DNA from: Kribbella qitaiheensis
Lineage (GTDB): Bacteria; Actinomycetota; Actinomycetes; Propionibacteriales; Kribbellaceae
Length of the DNA stretch: 64,000 bases
Direction: 5' to 3'
NCBI RefSeq assembly: GCF_014217565.1
Contig: NZ_CP043661.1
Location: forward strand, 7,626,001 to 7,690,000
The translations under genes and the position numbers were made by a program. This document shows positions 43,136 through 51,200 of the stretch, one piece after another (the first letter of the stretch is position 1; every line of letters starts with the position of its first letter). A model generated the notes under the pieces. The model was given only the letters and a program-made list of their open reading frames with translations. It did not search any database and had not been told where the DNA came from.

Positions 43136-44242
43136 ATGGGAGCAACGCAGCGGAGTCGACGATGGTTGGTGCCGGTCACGGCAGTCGCGCTGGTGGCAGG
43201 CGTGGGGGCGCTGGGGCCGGTGGTCGCGGATGCCTCTCCGGATCTGCCTGGGATCACGGCGCAGGACCTGCTCGCCAAAGTGCAGACGGCCAAGGTCGAC
43301 GGGCTGTCCGGCATGGTGACGTCCTCGACGGATCTCGGTCTGCCCGCGATTCCAGGGCTCGGCGGCGACAGCTCCAAGTTCACTGACCTGCTGACCGGCA
43401 AGCACACCGCCCGGGTCGCCTTCGCCGGTCCGGACAAGGCCCGGGTCTCGGTGATCGACGACATGGCCGAGCGGACGCTGACCACGGACGGTAAGACCGC
43501 CTGGGTGTACGACTCGTCCAAGCGTGAGGCCACCAAGCTGGCTCTGCCCGCGCACCCGGCAAAGCCCGAGGTCGCGCCGGAGAAGCAGACGTACGACCCG
43601 CAGGCCGTCGCCAAGCAGTTCCTGGGTGCCATCGACCCGTCCACCAAGGTGGAGGTCAGCGGCACCGAGAAAGTGGCCGGCCGCGACGCCTACAAGCTCC
43701 GCCTGGTCCCGAAGACCGACAAGACGACCGTGGGTTCGGTGACGCTGGCGATCGACTCGAAGACCTGGGTCCCGCTCCAGGTGACCGTGATGCCGCGGAC
43801 CGGCAAGGACCCCGCGGTCCAGCTCGGCTTCTCGGCGGTGTCGTTCGACGTACCGGCGGCGAGCACGTTCGCCTTCACCCCGCCGAAGGGCGTCAAGGTG
43901 ACCGAGGAGAAGCTCCCGGCCGCCCGCCACACCGAGCCGAAGGGCCTCCCGAAGCCCAACGGCACCAAGCCGGACACCGGTAAGTCCGATGCCGACAAGC
44001 CGACCGTGGTTGGTAAGGGCTGGGAGAGCGTCGTCGTACTGCGAGGCGCCAAGCTTCCCGCGGATGCCGGCCCGCTCGGCCAACTGCTGGCAAAGGCTCG
44101 CACGGTCCAGGGCACCTGGGGCTCCGGCAAGATCCTGACCACCAAGATGGTCAGCGCCCTGATCACAGACGACGGCCGCGTCTTCATCGGCCTCGTCTCA
44201 CCCGACACCCTCCAGGCCGCCGCGGCCAAAGCTCCCCGCTGA
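43136..44242 (+). CDS. secreted LolA-like (RseB/DUF2092-type) protein
   Basis: A 368-residue exported protein: a signal sequence at residues 1-30 (RRWLVPVTAVALVAGVGALG, then VVADAS), and a LolA/RseB-like half-barrel with TAKVDGLSGMVTSSTDLG, TLTTDGKTAWVYDSS and VAGRDAYKLRLVPK. A Pro/Lys-rich linker and a C-terminal domain follow. Gram-positive members are envelope proteins often encoded next to ABC transporters, as here (33 bases before the ATPase gene). It may carry a lipid or hydrophobic cargo for that transporter (inference). The ATG at 43136 is chosen for the signal peptide. Confidence 0.8.
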   Translation: MGATQRSRRWLVPVTAVALVAGVGALGPVVADASPDLPGITAQDLLAKVQTAKVDGLSGMVTSSTDLGLPAIPGLGGDSSKFTDLLTGKHTARVAFAGPDKARVSVIDDMAERTLTTDGKTAWVYDSSKREATKLALPAHPAKPEVAPEKQTYDPQAVAKQFLGAIDPSTKVEVSGTEKVAGRDAYKLRLVPKTDKTTVGSVTLAIDSKTWVPLQVTVMPRTGKDPAVQLGFSAVSFDVPAASTFAFTPPKGVKVTEEKLPAARHTEPKGLPKPNGTKPDTGKSDADKPTVVGKGWESVVVLRGAKLPADAGPLGQLLAKARTVQGTWGSGKILTTKMVSALITDDGRVFIGLVSPDTLQAAAAKAPR

Positions 44243-44274
44243 CAACCCGAAGCGATCCGGGGAGCGCTGACAAG

Positions 44275-45327
44275 GTGAGCACCGAACCACCACCAGCGCG
44301 CCCGGACCGGGGCGCTGGCGGCGCATCGGGCGCCGCTGTCGGTCCGCGCGCGAGCACCGCCGGCGTACCGGCCGTGACGGTTGAATCGGACGGGAGCGCG
44401 GCGCCGATTGTTACTCGGGGGCTGACGAAGCGGTTTCGGAGTGGGCAGGTGGCGGTGGATGCGGTTGATCTGGAGGTTCCGGCCGGAAGTATCTTCGGGT
44501 TTCTCGGGCCGAACGGGTCGGGGAAGACGACCACGATCCGGATGCTGCTCGGGTTGATCGCGCCTACCTCGGGTTCGGTCGAGCTGCTCGGCGAGCCGAT
44601 GCCGAAGGGGCAACTGTCTGTGCTGCCGCGGGTCGGTGCGCTGGTCGAAGGACCGGCCTTCTATCCGTTCTGGACCGGGCAGGCGAACCTGCTGCGCTTC
44701 GATGCGGCCGACCGGACAGCCGACCCCCGGACCCGCAAGGCCCGGGCGGGGCACGCGCTTGAACGGGTCGGCCTGTCCAACGCAGCCGGTAAGAAGGTCC
44801 GCAACTACTCGCTCGGCATGCGGCAGAGGCTCGCGATCGCCGTCGCGCTGATGCAGCCGCGCGACCTGCTGGTGCTCGACGAGCCGACCAACGGTCTCGA
44901 CCCGCAGGGCACCCGCGAGGTGCGTTCGCTGATTCGCGAACTGGCGAACGACGGCACCACCATCTTCACCTCCACCCACTTGCTGACCGAGGTCGAGCAG
45001 CTCTGCACCCACGCGGCGGTGATGAGCCGCGGCCGCCTGCTCCGGCAGTCCACGATGACCGAACTGCGCTCCGAGCTTCGGCCGCGCCTGGTCGTGCGGA
45101 CACCGGATCTCCAGCAGGCCGAACAGACCCTGACCGGTCTGGGCGTCACCGACGTCAAGGTCGCCGAAGAGTTCGTGGACGGAGACCCAGGCGAACTCCC
45201 GATCGACAAGCTCGCAGCCGCCCTGGTCGCCGCCGACGTCCGGATCCACGGCTTCGGCCTCGAACGCCCAAGCCTCGAAGACGCCTTCGTCGCCCTGACC
45301 GGAGAAGGTTTCGATGTCGCCGAATAA
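44275..45327 (+). CDS. ABC transporter ATP-binding protein
   Basis: A 350-residue exporter-type ATPase. Walker A is FLGPNGSGKTTTIRMLLGL, the signature is NYSLGMRQRLAIAVALM and Walker B is LLVLDEPTNGLDPQG, with the His switch in IFTSTHLLTEVEQ. The N-terminal ~40 residues are a disordered Pro/Ala stretch. DUF4162-like sequence follows the ATPase. It pairs with the permease at 45658, although an unusual 330-base segment separates them. The GTG start follows GGGGAG. Confidence 0.9.
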   Translation: MSTEPPPARPDRGAGGASGAAVGPRASTAGVPAVTVESDGSAAPIVTRGLTKRFRSGQVAVDAVDLEVPAGSIFGFLGPNGSGKTTTIRMLLGLIAPTSGSVELLGEPMPKGQLSVLPRVGALVEGPAFYPFWTGQANLLRFDAADRTADPRTRKARAGHALERVGLSNAAGKKVRNYSLGMRQRLAIAVALMQPRDLLVLDEPTNGLDPQGTREVRSLIRELANDGTTIFTSTHLLTEVEQLCTHAAVMSRGRLLRQSTMTELRSELRPRLVVRTPDLQQAEQTLTGLGVTDVKVAEEFVDGDPGELPIDKLAAALVAADVRIHGFGLERPSLEDAFVALTGEGFDVAE

Positions 45328-45657
45328 GCCGTCGCTGAGCGTGGCCTCGCCCCAGGGACATCGGGTGGGTCTGGATGAGTGCGCACCATCGGCCACGACG
45401 TCCTTGACGACTGAAGTCGCAGTCCCACTCGCTGCCGCAGGCGCGATGGCAGCACTTGCGACGGCAGCGGCCTGGGGCGGTGCGGCCCGACCAATCGAGC
45501 GGTGGTCTCGCCCAGGCCGCGACCCGCGCCGCGCCGTACCGGACGATCAGGTCCGCCAGGTCGGCCGGCTGCTGGTGGTAGTCCCGGATCGTCCGGTCGA
45601 GGGCGGCGGTGGCGGCGGTAAAGCCGACGTCGAGGCAGCTTCGAAAGGTGAGAGTTG
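45328..45657. other. 330-base segment inside the ABC operon, coding sense unclear
   Basis: A plus-strand frame (45314-45658) overlaps both neighbours and could encode 114 residues, but its codon bias is poor and it resembles nothing. The minus strand over about 45500-45650 has much better codon bias (reading ALDRTIRDYHQQPADLADLI) without a recognisable family. It may be the eroded remains of an inserted gene or an error-shifted one. Confidence 0.3.
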
Positions 45658-46521
45658 ATGGCCGCGACCGAGGTTGTGGAACGAGCGCCCGTGGGGCGGC
45701 CGAGTGCGGGGCGGCACACTGTGGCGCTGTTCGCCTCGGAGCTGCATCTGGTTTTCGGGCGGGCCCGGACCTGGGTGCTGCTCGCCGTACTGGCGGCCGT
45801 TCCGATCCTGATCGGCGTGGCAATCAAGGTGTCCGGCTCGGATGGGGACGCCGAAGGGTTCCTCGGGCAGGTCGCCGGGAACGGGTTCTTCCTGGTGGTC
45901 GCGAGTCTGGCCCTGTCGTTGCCGTTCTTCCTGCCGACCGCGGTCACGGTCATCTCAGGGGAGTCGCTGGCCGGCGAAGCCAGCCTCGGCACGCTCCGCA
46001 ACCTGATCACCGCGCCGGCCGGGCGATCACGCTTGCTCGCGGCCAAGATGGTCGCACTGGTCACGTTCTGCCTGGCCGCGACGATGACGATCTGGGTGTC
46101 CGGACTGATCGTCGGAGTCATACTCTTTCCGGTCGGCGACGTCGTCCTGCTTTCCGGTACGACGGTCTCGCTCGCCGACGGACTGCTTCGGGCCCTCGGC
46201 ATCGCGCTGCTGATCGCGCTGTCCCTGCTCGGTCTCGCCGGGATCGGGCTGTTCGTGTCATCGTTGACGTCGACGCCACTGGCCGCGATGGCCGCCACGT
46301 TCTGCACGTTCATCGTGTTCGGCATCCTCGGCGCGATCCCGCAGATCCACGTGATCCACCCGTGGTTGCTGCTGTATGGCTGGACGTCGTTCGCCGACCT
46401 GCTCCGCGATCCGCCGTACTGGCACGAGATCGGCCGCAACCTGCTCATGCAAGGCGCCTACCTGGCCGTCTTCTACGCAGCGGCCTGGGCGCGCCTCACC
46501 AGCCGGGACGTCAACGGCTAA
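45658..46521 (+). CDS. ABC transporter permease (ABC-2 type)
   Basis: A 287-residue membrane protein with six predicted helices: AWVLLAVLAAVPILIG-type helix 1 near residue 35, NGFFLVVASLALSLPFFLPT near 78, then helices near 130, 165-205 and 215-235, ending with a short cytoplasmic tail. GESLAGEASLGTLRNLITAPAGRSRLLAAK is the ABC-2 coupling region that contacts the ATPase. It pairs with the ATPase ending at 45327. The ATG at 45658 overlaps the upstream TGA and follows AAAGGTGAG. Confidence 0.85.
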   Translation: MAATEVVERAPVGRPSAGRHTVALFASELHLVFGRARTWVLLAVLAAVPILIGVAIKVSGSDGDAEGFLGQVAGNGFFLVVASLALSLPFFLPTAVTVISGESLAGEASLGTLRNLITAPAGRSRLLAAKMVALVTFCLAATMTIWVSGLIVGVILFPVGDVVLLSGTTVSLADGLLRALGIALLIALSLLGLAGIGLFVSSLTSTPLAAMAATFCTFIVFGILGAIPQIHVIHPWLLLYGWTSFADLLRDPPYWHEIGRNLLMQGAYLAVFYAAAWARLTSRDVNG

Positions 46522-46531
46522 CCTGCCTTCT

Positions 46532-47422
46532 GTGCGCCCGGACCTCGTCTCCCTGTTGCGTTGCCCGGTCTGCGCCGACGGCCTGGCCCTGGCAGCCCGT
46601 ACGGCGGGTTGCGCGCGAGGTCATGCCTTCGACCTGGCCAAGCAGGGCTATCTCAACTTGTTGCCCTCCGCATCGACCGGCATCGAGGGCGACACGGCCG
46701 CCATGATCGAGGCCCGCGGCACCTTCCTCGCCGGCGGCCACTATGCGCCGATCCGCGACGCCCTGATCGCCCACACCCCACCCACAGCCACCCACTTCGC
46801 CGAAGTAGGAGCCGGTACGGCGTACTACCTCGCCGGCGTCATTGAGGCAGGTGCGGGGGAGGCCGGGAAGACGGTGGAGCCCGGGGAGGCGGCGGAGGCG
46901 GCGGAGGTTGGCAAGCGGGAGCGGGTGGGGGTTGCGTTGGATGTTTCGCGGTATGCGGCGCGGCGGGCGGCCAAGGTGGACGGGCGGATCGGGTCGGTGG
47001 TGTGTGACGCCTGGAAGGAGTTGCCGCTCCGGGACGGGGTCGTTGACGTAGTACTCGATGTCTTCGCGCCACGGAACGCGCCCGAGATGCGTCGCATACT
47101 CGCGCCCGGCGGGAAGCTGCTCGTGGTGACGCCCAACCAGGCACACCTCGCCGAGCTGATCGCGGTACTCGGGATGGTTCGCGTGGATGAGGACAAGGAC
47201 CGCCGGCTGCGGGAATCGCTGGCGGGGGAGTTCGTCCAGACCGAGGCGACGGCCGTCGAGGTCGGGATGCGGCTGGATCACCGGTCGGTGGAGCAGTTGG
47301 TGGCGATGACGCCGAGTGCGCGGCACGTGCAGCCGGCTGAGCTCGCGGAGCGGATCGCCGTACTGGCTGATCCGGTGGAGGTAACGCTGTCGGTCACTGT
47401 GTCGGTCTGGCAGGCGAGCTGA
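46532..47422 (+). CDS. 23S rRNA (guanine-N1)-methyltransferase, RlmA family
   Basis: A 296-residue protein with the RlmA layout: an N-terminal zinc site (LRCPVCADGL, then CARGHAFDLAKQGYLNLL), then GDTAAMIEARGTFLAGGHYAPI and a class I SAM domain (VGAGTAYYLAGVI, DVFAPRNAPEMRRILAPGGKLLVVTPN). RlmA methylates G745 in Gram-negatives; the Gram-positive RlmA(II)/TlrB type acts on G748 and can alter tylosin sensitivity. Which base is used here is unknown. An Ala/Glu/Gly-rich insert (VEPGEAAEAAEVGKRE) interrupts the SAM domain. The GTG start is 11 bases after the permease. Confidence 0.88.
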   Translation: MRPDLVSLLRCPVCADGLALAARTAGCARGHAFDLAKQGYLNLLPSASTGIEGDTAAMIEARGTFLAGGHYAPIRDALIAHTPPTATHFAEVGAGTAYYLAGVIEAGAGEAGKTVEPGEAAEAAEVGKRERVGVALDVSRYAARRAAKVDGRIGSVVCDAWKELPLRDGVVDVVLDVFAPRNAPEMRRILAPGGKLLVVTPNQAHLAELIAVLGMVRVDEDKDRRLRESLAGEFVQTEATAVEVGMRLDHRSVEQLVAMTPSARHVQPAELAERIAVLADPVEVTLSVTVSVWQAS

Positions 47423-47484
47423 GAGGTGTCCTGGTCGGGTGCCGACTCGAGTACGGCGCCCAGCAGGAACGCCTTAGCTCAACC

Positions 47485-47574
47485 AAGCATCAGGCAGGTA
47501 AAGCATCAGGCAGCTAAGGCAGGCAGGTAGGTAGGGCATCAGACAGGTAGTGCAGGTAGTGCAGGTCGTGCTGC
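47485..47574. repeat. short direct repeats before the azoreductase gene
   Basis: Three copies of a 16-base unit (RRGCATCAGRCAGSTA at 47485-47500, 47501-47516 and 47534-47549) are followed by GTGCAGGTA-type 9-base repeats. They lie in the gap between convergent genes. They look like slippage-generated filler. Confidence 0.6.
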
Positions 47575-47583
47575 CAGGGCAGA

Positions 47584-48249
47584 TCAGGCAGCGGCGCCAG
47601 TGACCTCGCGGGCGACTACTGCGGCGTGCTTCTCGGCCTCGAGGTGGGCCTCCTCCTCAGAAACCTTGGACGCGTCGATCAATGACTCCATCCCCGGGGT
47701 GACCGGGGCCAGCGTCAGCTCGGCGACCGCCTTGCGGATGTTCATGTTGAACACCTCGCCGAAGATGCGCTCCAAGTACGGCGTCGCGTGGTCCCAGCCT
47801 TCCTTGGGTGCGCCGACGCTGTAACCACCGCCGCGAGCCAAGGTGAGGATGACCGGCTTGCCCCGAAGTACCTCGCCGGCCAGCAGTTCGCGGTCGACCA
47901 TCAGCAGATCCATCCAGGTCTTCACGTGTTGGGAGATGCCGTAGTTGTACAGCGGGATCGCAAGCAGGACGGCGTCGGCGTCCCGGATCTCCTGGCTGAG
48001 TTCGGCGGCGAGTGCGGTCGCACTGGCCGCGTCCGCGTGGGTCGCGCTCTCGTCGGGGGCGAAACCGAAGGCCGCGCCGATGGCGGCGGGCCAGACGTCG
48101 CCCGGGATCGGGTGCCGGCCGAGGTCACGCCGGACGACGACGCCGTCCGGGTGTTCCGACCTCCAGGCCGCCTCGGCGCTGTCGGCGAGTGCCCGGCTGA
48201 CGGATCCGTCGACCCGGATGCTGGCGTCGACGCGAAGAAGGGTGGTCAT
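47584..48249 (-). CDS. azoR: FMN-dependent NADH-azoreductase (flavodoxin-like)
   Basis: A 221-residue flavodoxin-fold enzyme that reduces quinones or azo compounds with NADH. It begins LLRVDASIRVDGSVSRALAD (phosphate-binding loop), then DAVLLAIPLYNYGISQHVKTWMDLL, and ILTLARGGGYSVGAPKEGWDHATPYLERIFG, the family block. Start ATG 48249 rather than 48258, because GGAG is 9 bases before it and touches the other. It diverges from a MarR gene, so it is probably repressed by MarR until quinone or electrophile stress (inference). Confidence 0.88.
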   Translation of the reverse strand: MTTLLRVDASIRVDGSVSRALADSAEAAWRSEHPDGVVVRRDLGRHPIPGDVWPAAIGAAFGFAPDESATHADAASATALAAELSQEIRDADAVLLAIPLYNYGISQHVKTWMDLLMVDRELLAGEVLRGKPVILTLARGGGYSVGAPKEGWDHATPYLERIFGEVFNMNIRKAVAELTLAPVTPGMESLIDASKVSEEEAHLEAEKHAAVVAREVTGAAA

Positions 48250-48306
48250 AGCTGACATCTCCAGAAGTTGTCGGGGACTGGCTCATATGAGCTGTCGTAA
48301 AGATAA

Positions 48307-48319
48307 TCTGTCAAACAGA
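48307..48319. promoter_or_regulatory. operator-like inverted repeat between azoR and the MarR gene
   Basis: TCTGT-CAA-ACAGA lies in an AT-rich patch of the 125-base divergent region. It is a plausible MarR site; arms of only 5 bases make it a modest call. Confidence 0.4.
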
Positions 48320-48374
48320 ACATATTCAAGTCAGATCGTATTCCGAGTGGCGTAGACCACGTAGACTGGCTTTC

Positions 48375-48905
48375 GTGACCAGTTCTTCGCCGGAGTCGGA
48401 TCTCCGGACCCGCCAGGCGCGCGGGACGTCGGTCGAGGCTGACCTCGGCTGGGCGCTCGGCGTCGTCTTCCGGCGGTATGCGAAGCGGTCCGGTGAGGCG
48501 CTGGCGGATGTCCCTGGCGGCCCGCGCGGCTACCAGGTGCTCGCGACCGCTGTCGGTTCAGGGCCGAAGCGTCAGCTTGATCTGGCCGCGCAACTCGGGG
48601 TCGACCGGACGGTGATGACGTATCTGCTGGACGATCTGGAGAAGGCCGGCGTGGTCGAACGGCAGCCCGACCCGACGGATCGGCGGGCCCGGCTGATCGT
48701 GGCGACCGAGCAGGGCAAGGAGACGCTCTGCGATCTCGAGAGTCGCCTGGGCGAGGCCGAGGAAGAGGTCCTCGGCAGCCTGGAGGACGGCGAGCGGATG
48801 ATCTTTCGGACACTGCTCCAGCGCGTCGCGGTGAAGGCGGATGCCATCGACCCTTTGCACAACGCCTGCACCCTCGCCGAAGCGGACGACCCCACCCAGA
48901 CCTAG
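48375..48905 (+). CDS. MarR-family transcriptional regulator
   Basis: A 176-residue winged-helix regulator. The recognition block is QLDLAAQLGVDRTVMTYLLDDL, with LEKAGVVERQPDPTDRRARLI (wing) and GKETLCDLESRLGEAEEEVL (dimer helix). It starts with GTG at 48375 and diverges from the azoreductase gene, the common arrangement for redox-sensing MarR proteins. Cys are present (CDLESR; NACTLAE), but I cannot tell whether they sense oxidants. Confidence 0.88.
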   Translation: MTSSSPESDLRTRQARGTSVEADLGWALGVVFRRYAKRSGEALADVPGGPRGYQVLATAVGSGPKRQLDLAAQLGVDRTVMTYLLDDLEKAGVVERQPDPTDRRARLIVATEQGKETLCDLESRLGEAEEEVLGSLEDGERMIFRTLLQRVAVKADAIDPLHNACTLAEADDPTQT

Positions 48906-48916
48906 CCCAGCCTGAC

Positions 48917-49573
48917 TCAGTGCAGGGGCACGAAGCCTGACTCGTAGGCCAGGATGACGGCCTGCGTGCGATCGCGTGCCCCTAGCTTGGCGAGCGTGTT
49001 CGCGACGTGCGTCTTGATGGTCTGTACGCCGAGGATCAACTCCGCCGCGATCTCCGCGTTCGACAGCCCCTTCGCCATCAACCGGAGCACCTCCTGCTCG
49101 CGCTCGGTCAGCTGGTACCGCTCGAGCCCGGTCGGCTGGCTCTGCGTCGAGACGTGGGCAAGAGCGAGTGCCCGGATCGCCTCCGGGAACAGCAACGACT
49201 CGCTGCTCGCGACAGTCCGGATCGCGGCGATGATGTCGTCCGGGGGAGTCCGCTTCAGGAGGAAGCCCGAGGCGCCGGCGCGCAGCGCGTCGTACACGTA
49301 GTCGTCGTTCTCGAAAGTGGTGACGACCAGGACGCGTGGCGCAGGGTCGACGCCTTCGAGCAGCAGCCGGGTCGCCTGGATGCCGTCGACCGCTGGCATC
49401 CGTACGTCCATCAGTACGACGTCGGGCTGGGTTCGCCGGACGACGGAGAGAACCTCGGCGCCGTCGCCGGCCTCGCCGACAACGGTCAGGTCCGGCTCCG
49501 CGTCGATGATGGCGCGCAGGCCGCTGCGGATCAGCGGCTCGTCGTCAACCACGACCACCGATACGTCGTTCAC
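48917..49573 (-). CDS. NarL/FixJ-type response regulator
   Basis: A 218-residue regulator: a receiver domain with the acidic pair in VVVVDDEPLIRSGL, the phospho-acceptor Asp in VVLMDVRMPAVDG and the Lys in GFLLKRTPP, then a LuxR helix-turn-helix (LTEREQEVLRLMAKGLSNAEIAAELILGV, KTHVANTLAKLG). Its GTG start overlaps the true stop of the sensor kinase gene (GTGA), the normal arrangement. The sensor and regulator also read as one long frame, but only because of an extra base in the kinase gene. Targets are unknown. Confidence 0.92.
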   Translation of the reverse strand: MNDVSVVVVDDEPLIRSGLRAIIDAEPDLTVVGEAGDGAEVLSVVRRTQPDVVLMDVRMPAVDGIQATRLLLEGVDPAPRVLVVTTFENDDYVYDALRAGASGFLLKRTPPDDIIAAIRTVASSESLLFPEAIRALALAHVSTQSQPTGLERYQLTEREQEVLRLMAKGLSNAEIAAELILGVQTIKTHVANTLAKLGARDRTQAVILAYESGFVPLH

Positions 49574-50839
49574 TGTCGTCCCTTCGTCGTGACGGCGACC
49601 GGCAGCGTTACTGCCAGCCGCCAATGATCCCCGACCAGGCCCCGCTTCGACCGAGCCTCGTAGTACGGCGACCCTTTCACGGATACCGGCCAGCCCGGTG
49701 CCTCCGCCGCTGCGGTGTGGCTGGTTCGGGGTGGCGCTGACCGGGTTGGTCAGTTCGAGCCGCAGACCGTCGGCGCCGAGGCTTATCGACAATCCGATCT
49801 CGAGCTGGTCCGTCGGCCGGCCGGCGTGCCGGATCGCGTTGGTGAGGCCCTCCTGGACGATCCGGTAGGCCTCCCGGGAGACCGCAGCTGGGAGTTGCTC
49901 CAGTCGGCCCTGGCGCTGAACCGTCACGGTGATGCCGCCCGCGCGAGTCGATTCGACCAGCCGGGTGATGTCGCCGAGGGTCGCCTGGGGCGCCTTCTCC
50001 GAGCCCGGCCGGCGATCCTCGCGGAGCAGCCCGAGCACGTGGTCGAGATCGGCCAGCGCCGCCCGCGCCGAGGTCTCCATTGCCGCGAGGGCGTTCTCGG
50101 CGAAGGCGGGATCGGTGGCGAGTACCCGCCGGGCCGCGGCCGCCTGGATCGTGACCAGGCTGAGGGCGTGGCCGACGCTGTCGTGCAGCTCGCGGGCCAA
50201 TCGGTTGCGCTCGGCAAGGGTCGCAGTCTGCTGTTCGAGCAGCTCGATCCGCTCGGCGGGAGTCGGCCCGAGGACCCGCGGAGCGGCGTACGCGAGCAGT
50301 GCACCGATTGCCGAGGACAACAAGAACAGGGCCAGCACCCCAGCGACGGCAGCCAGCGGCATCCAGTAGTCGGTCCAGCGGCCGCTGACCGGGTAGTCGA
50401 CGTCTGGGATCAGCTCGTGCTGTCCCGGTGTCCGGAAAGGGGCCGCGAGCAACACGGCGCCGAGACCGAACACGACGGTGCTGAGGACGCCGACGAAGCC
50501 GCCCGCGAGCAGGTGCAGACAGAACCAGGTGGCGGTCCGTCGGCGCTGAGGCCAGTTGCGCGCGGAGCCGAGCGGCCGCTCGTCGAAGCGGACCCCGAGC
50601 AACGACTCGACGGCGATGCCCTCTACCTCGCGCACGGCGGGAAGGATGCCCAGCAGTACCGGCGGCACGACGATGAAGAGTGCGACGAGCACACCACCGG
50701 GCACCGCCGGCAGGTGCAGCCCGTTCAGCAGGGAGACCAGGGCGCTGTCGACCAGGAGGAAGGCCAGGACCAGCGCGGCGCCGAGCAGCAGATAGACCCA
50801 TCGCAGATAGGTCGAGCCCCGGACCAGCACGTTCGCCAC
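49570..50839 (-). CDS. sensor histidine kinase (HisKA_3 type), frameshifted near its end
   Basis: A membrane sensor with about four to five helices in the first ~215 residues, a HisKA_3 domain with the phospho-acceptor in LARELHDSVGHALSLV, and a HATPase domain (EAYRIVQEGLTNAIRHAG, GGGTGLAGIRERV). The family ending (HWRLAVTLPVAVTTKG) appears only in another frame: one extra base in GGCCCC at 49638-49643 shifts the last ~22 codons and fuses the frame to the regulator. Corrected length is about 422 residues. The GTG at 50839 follows GGGAGGA. It partners the response regulator. Confidence 0.9.
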
Positions 50840-51157
50840 CCGGCAATCCTCCCAAATCCGGGTCCGGCCCGAATCCCTCTCCAGGGTGACTCGCAGTGAG
50901 AGCGATCTCATGACCCAGATCACAAAGTGAACGGGTTTACACAAATTTGTCCTGCCAGGGACACGAAGTACCCGATCGGGCGTCGCGATCTGCTGTCCGG
51001 ACGGGTACGGTCTGTGGTCGGGGCGGGATGCCAGTCCGGTACGGACAGGTATGGGGAAACGGCTCCAGGACGGGCGGCAATCGGGTTCTGAGGGGACCCG
51101 GAACGGTGTACGTAAAGACACTGTGAAGTCCCCGGAGGGGCGATTGACCACCCTTCC
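50840..51157. other. 318-base divergent regulatory region
   Basis: It lies between the sensor kinase and the importer gene. It contains a 10-base palindrome ACAAATTTGT (50941-50950) in an AT-rich patch near the kinase side, and an imperfect repeat pair with CCGGWACGG-like cores at about 50996-51048. Open frames across it look like shadows. Promoters for both directions should be here. Confidence 0.45.
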
Positions 51158-51180
51158 ATATTTGATGTTTGATCAAATAT
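51158..51180. promoter_or_regulatory. GntR-type operator before the importer operon
   Basis: A palindrome with 9-base arms (ATATTTGAT and ATCAAATAT) around a 5-base spacer, ending 20 bases before the importer start codon. The same motif recurs at 60498-60516 (16 of 19 bases alike). It is probably bound by one or both FCD-type GntR regulators encoded in this locus. Confidence 0.75.
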
Positions 51181-51200
51181 CGGAGAGGAGAAAGTCCAGG

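Noticed and set aside
47485..47574. CRISPR array
   Set aside because: Repeats are 16 bases or less with no regular unique spacers and no cas genes in the window.
48917..51151. A single hybrid histidine kinase-response regulator protein
   Set aside because: The kinase C-terminus is found in another frame and ends in a stop overlapping the regulator start; the fusion depends on one extra base.
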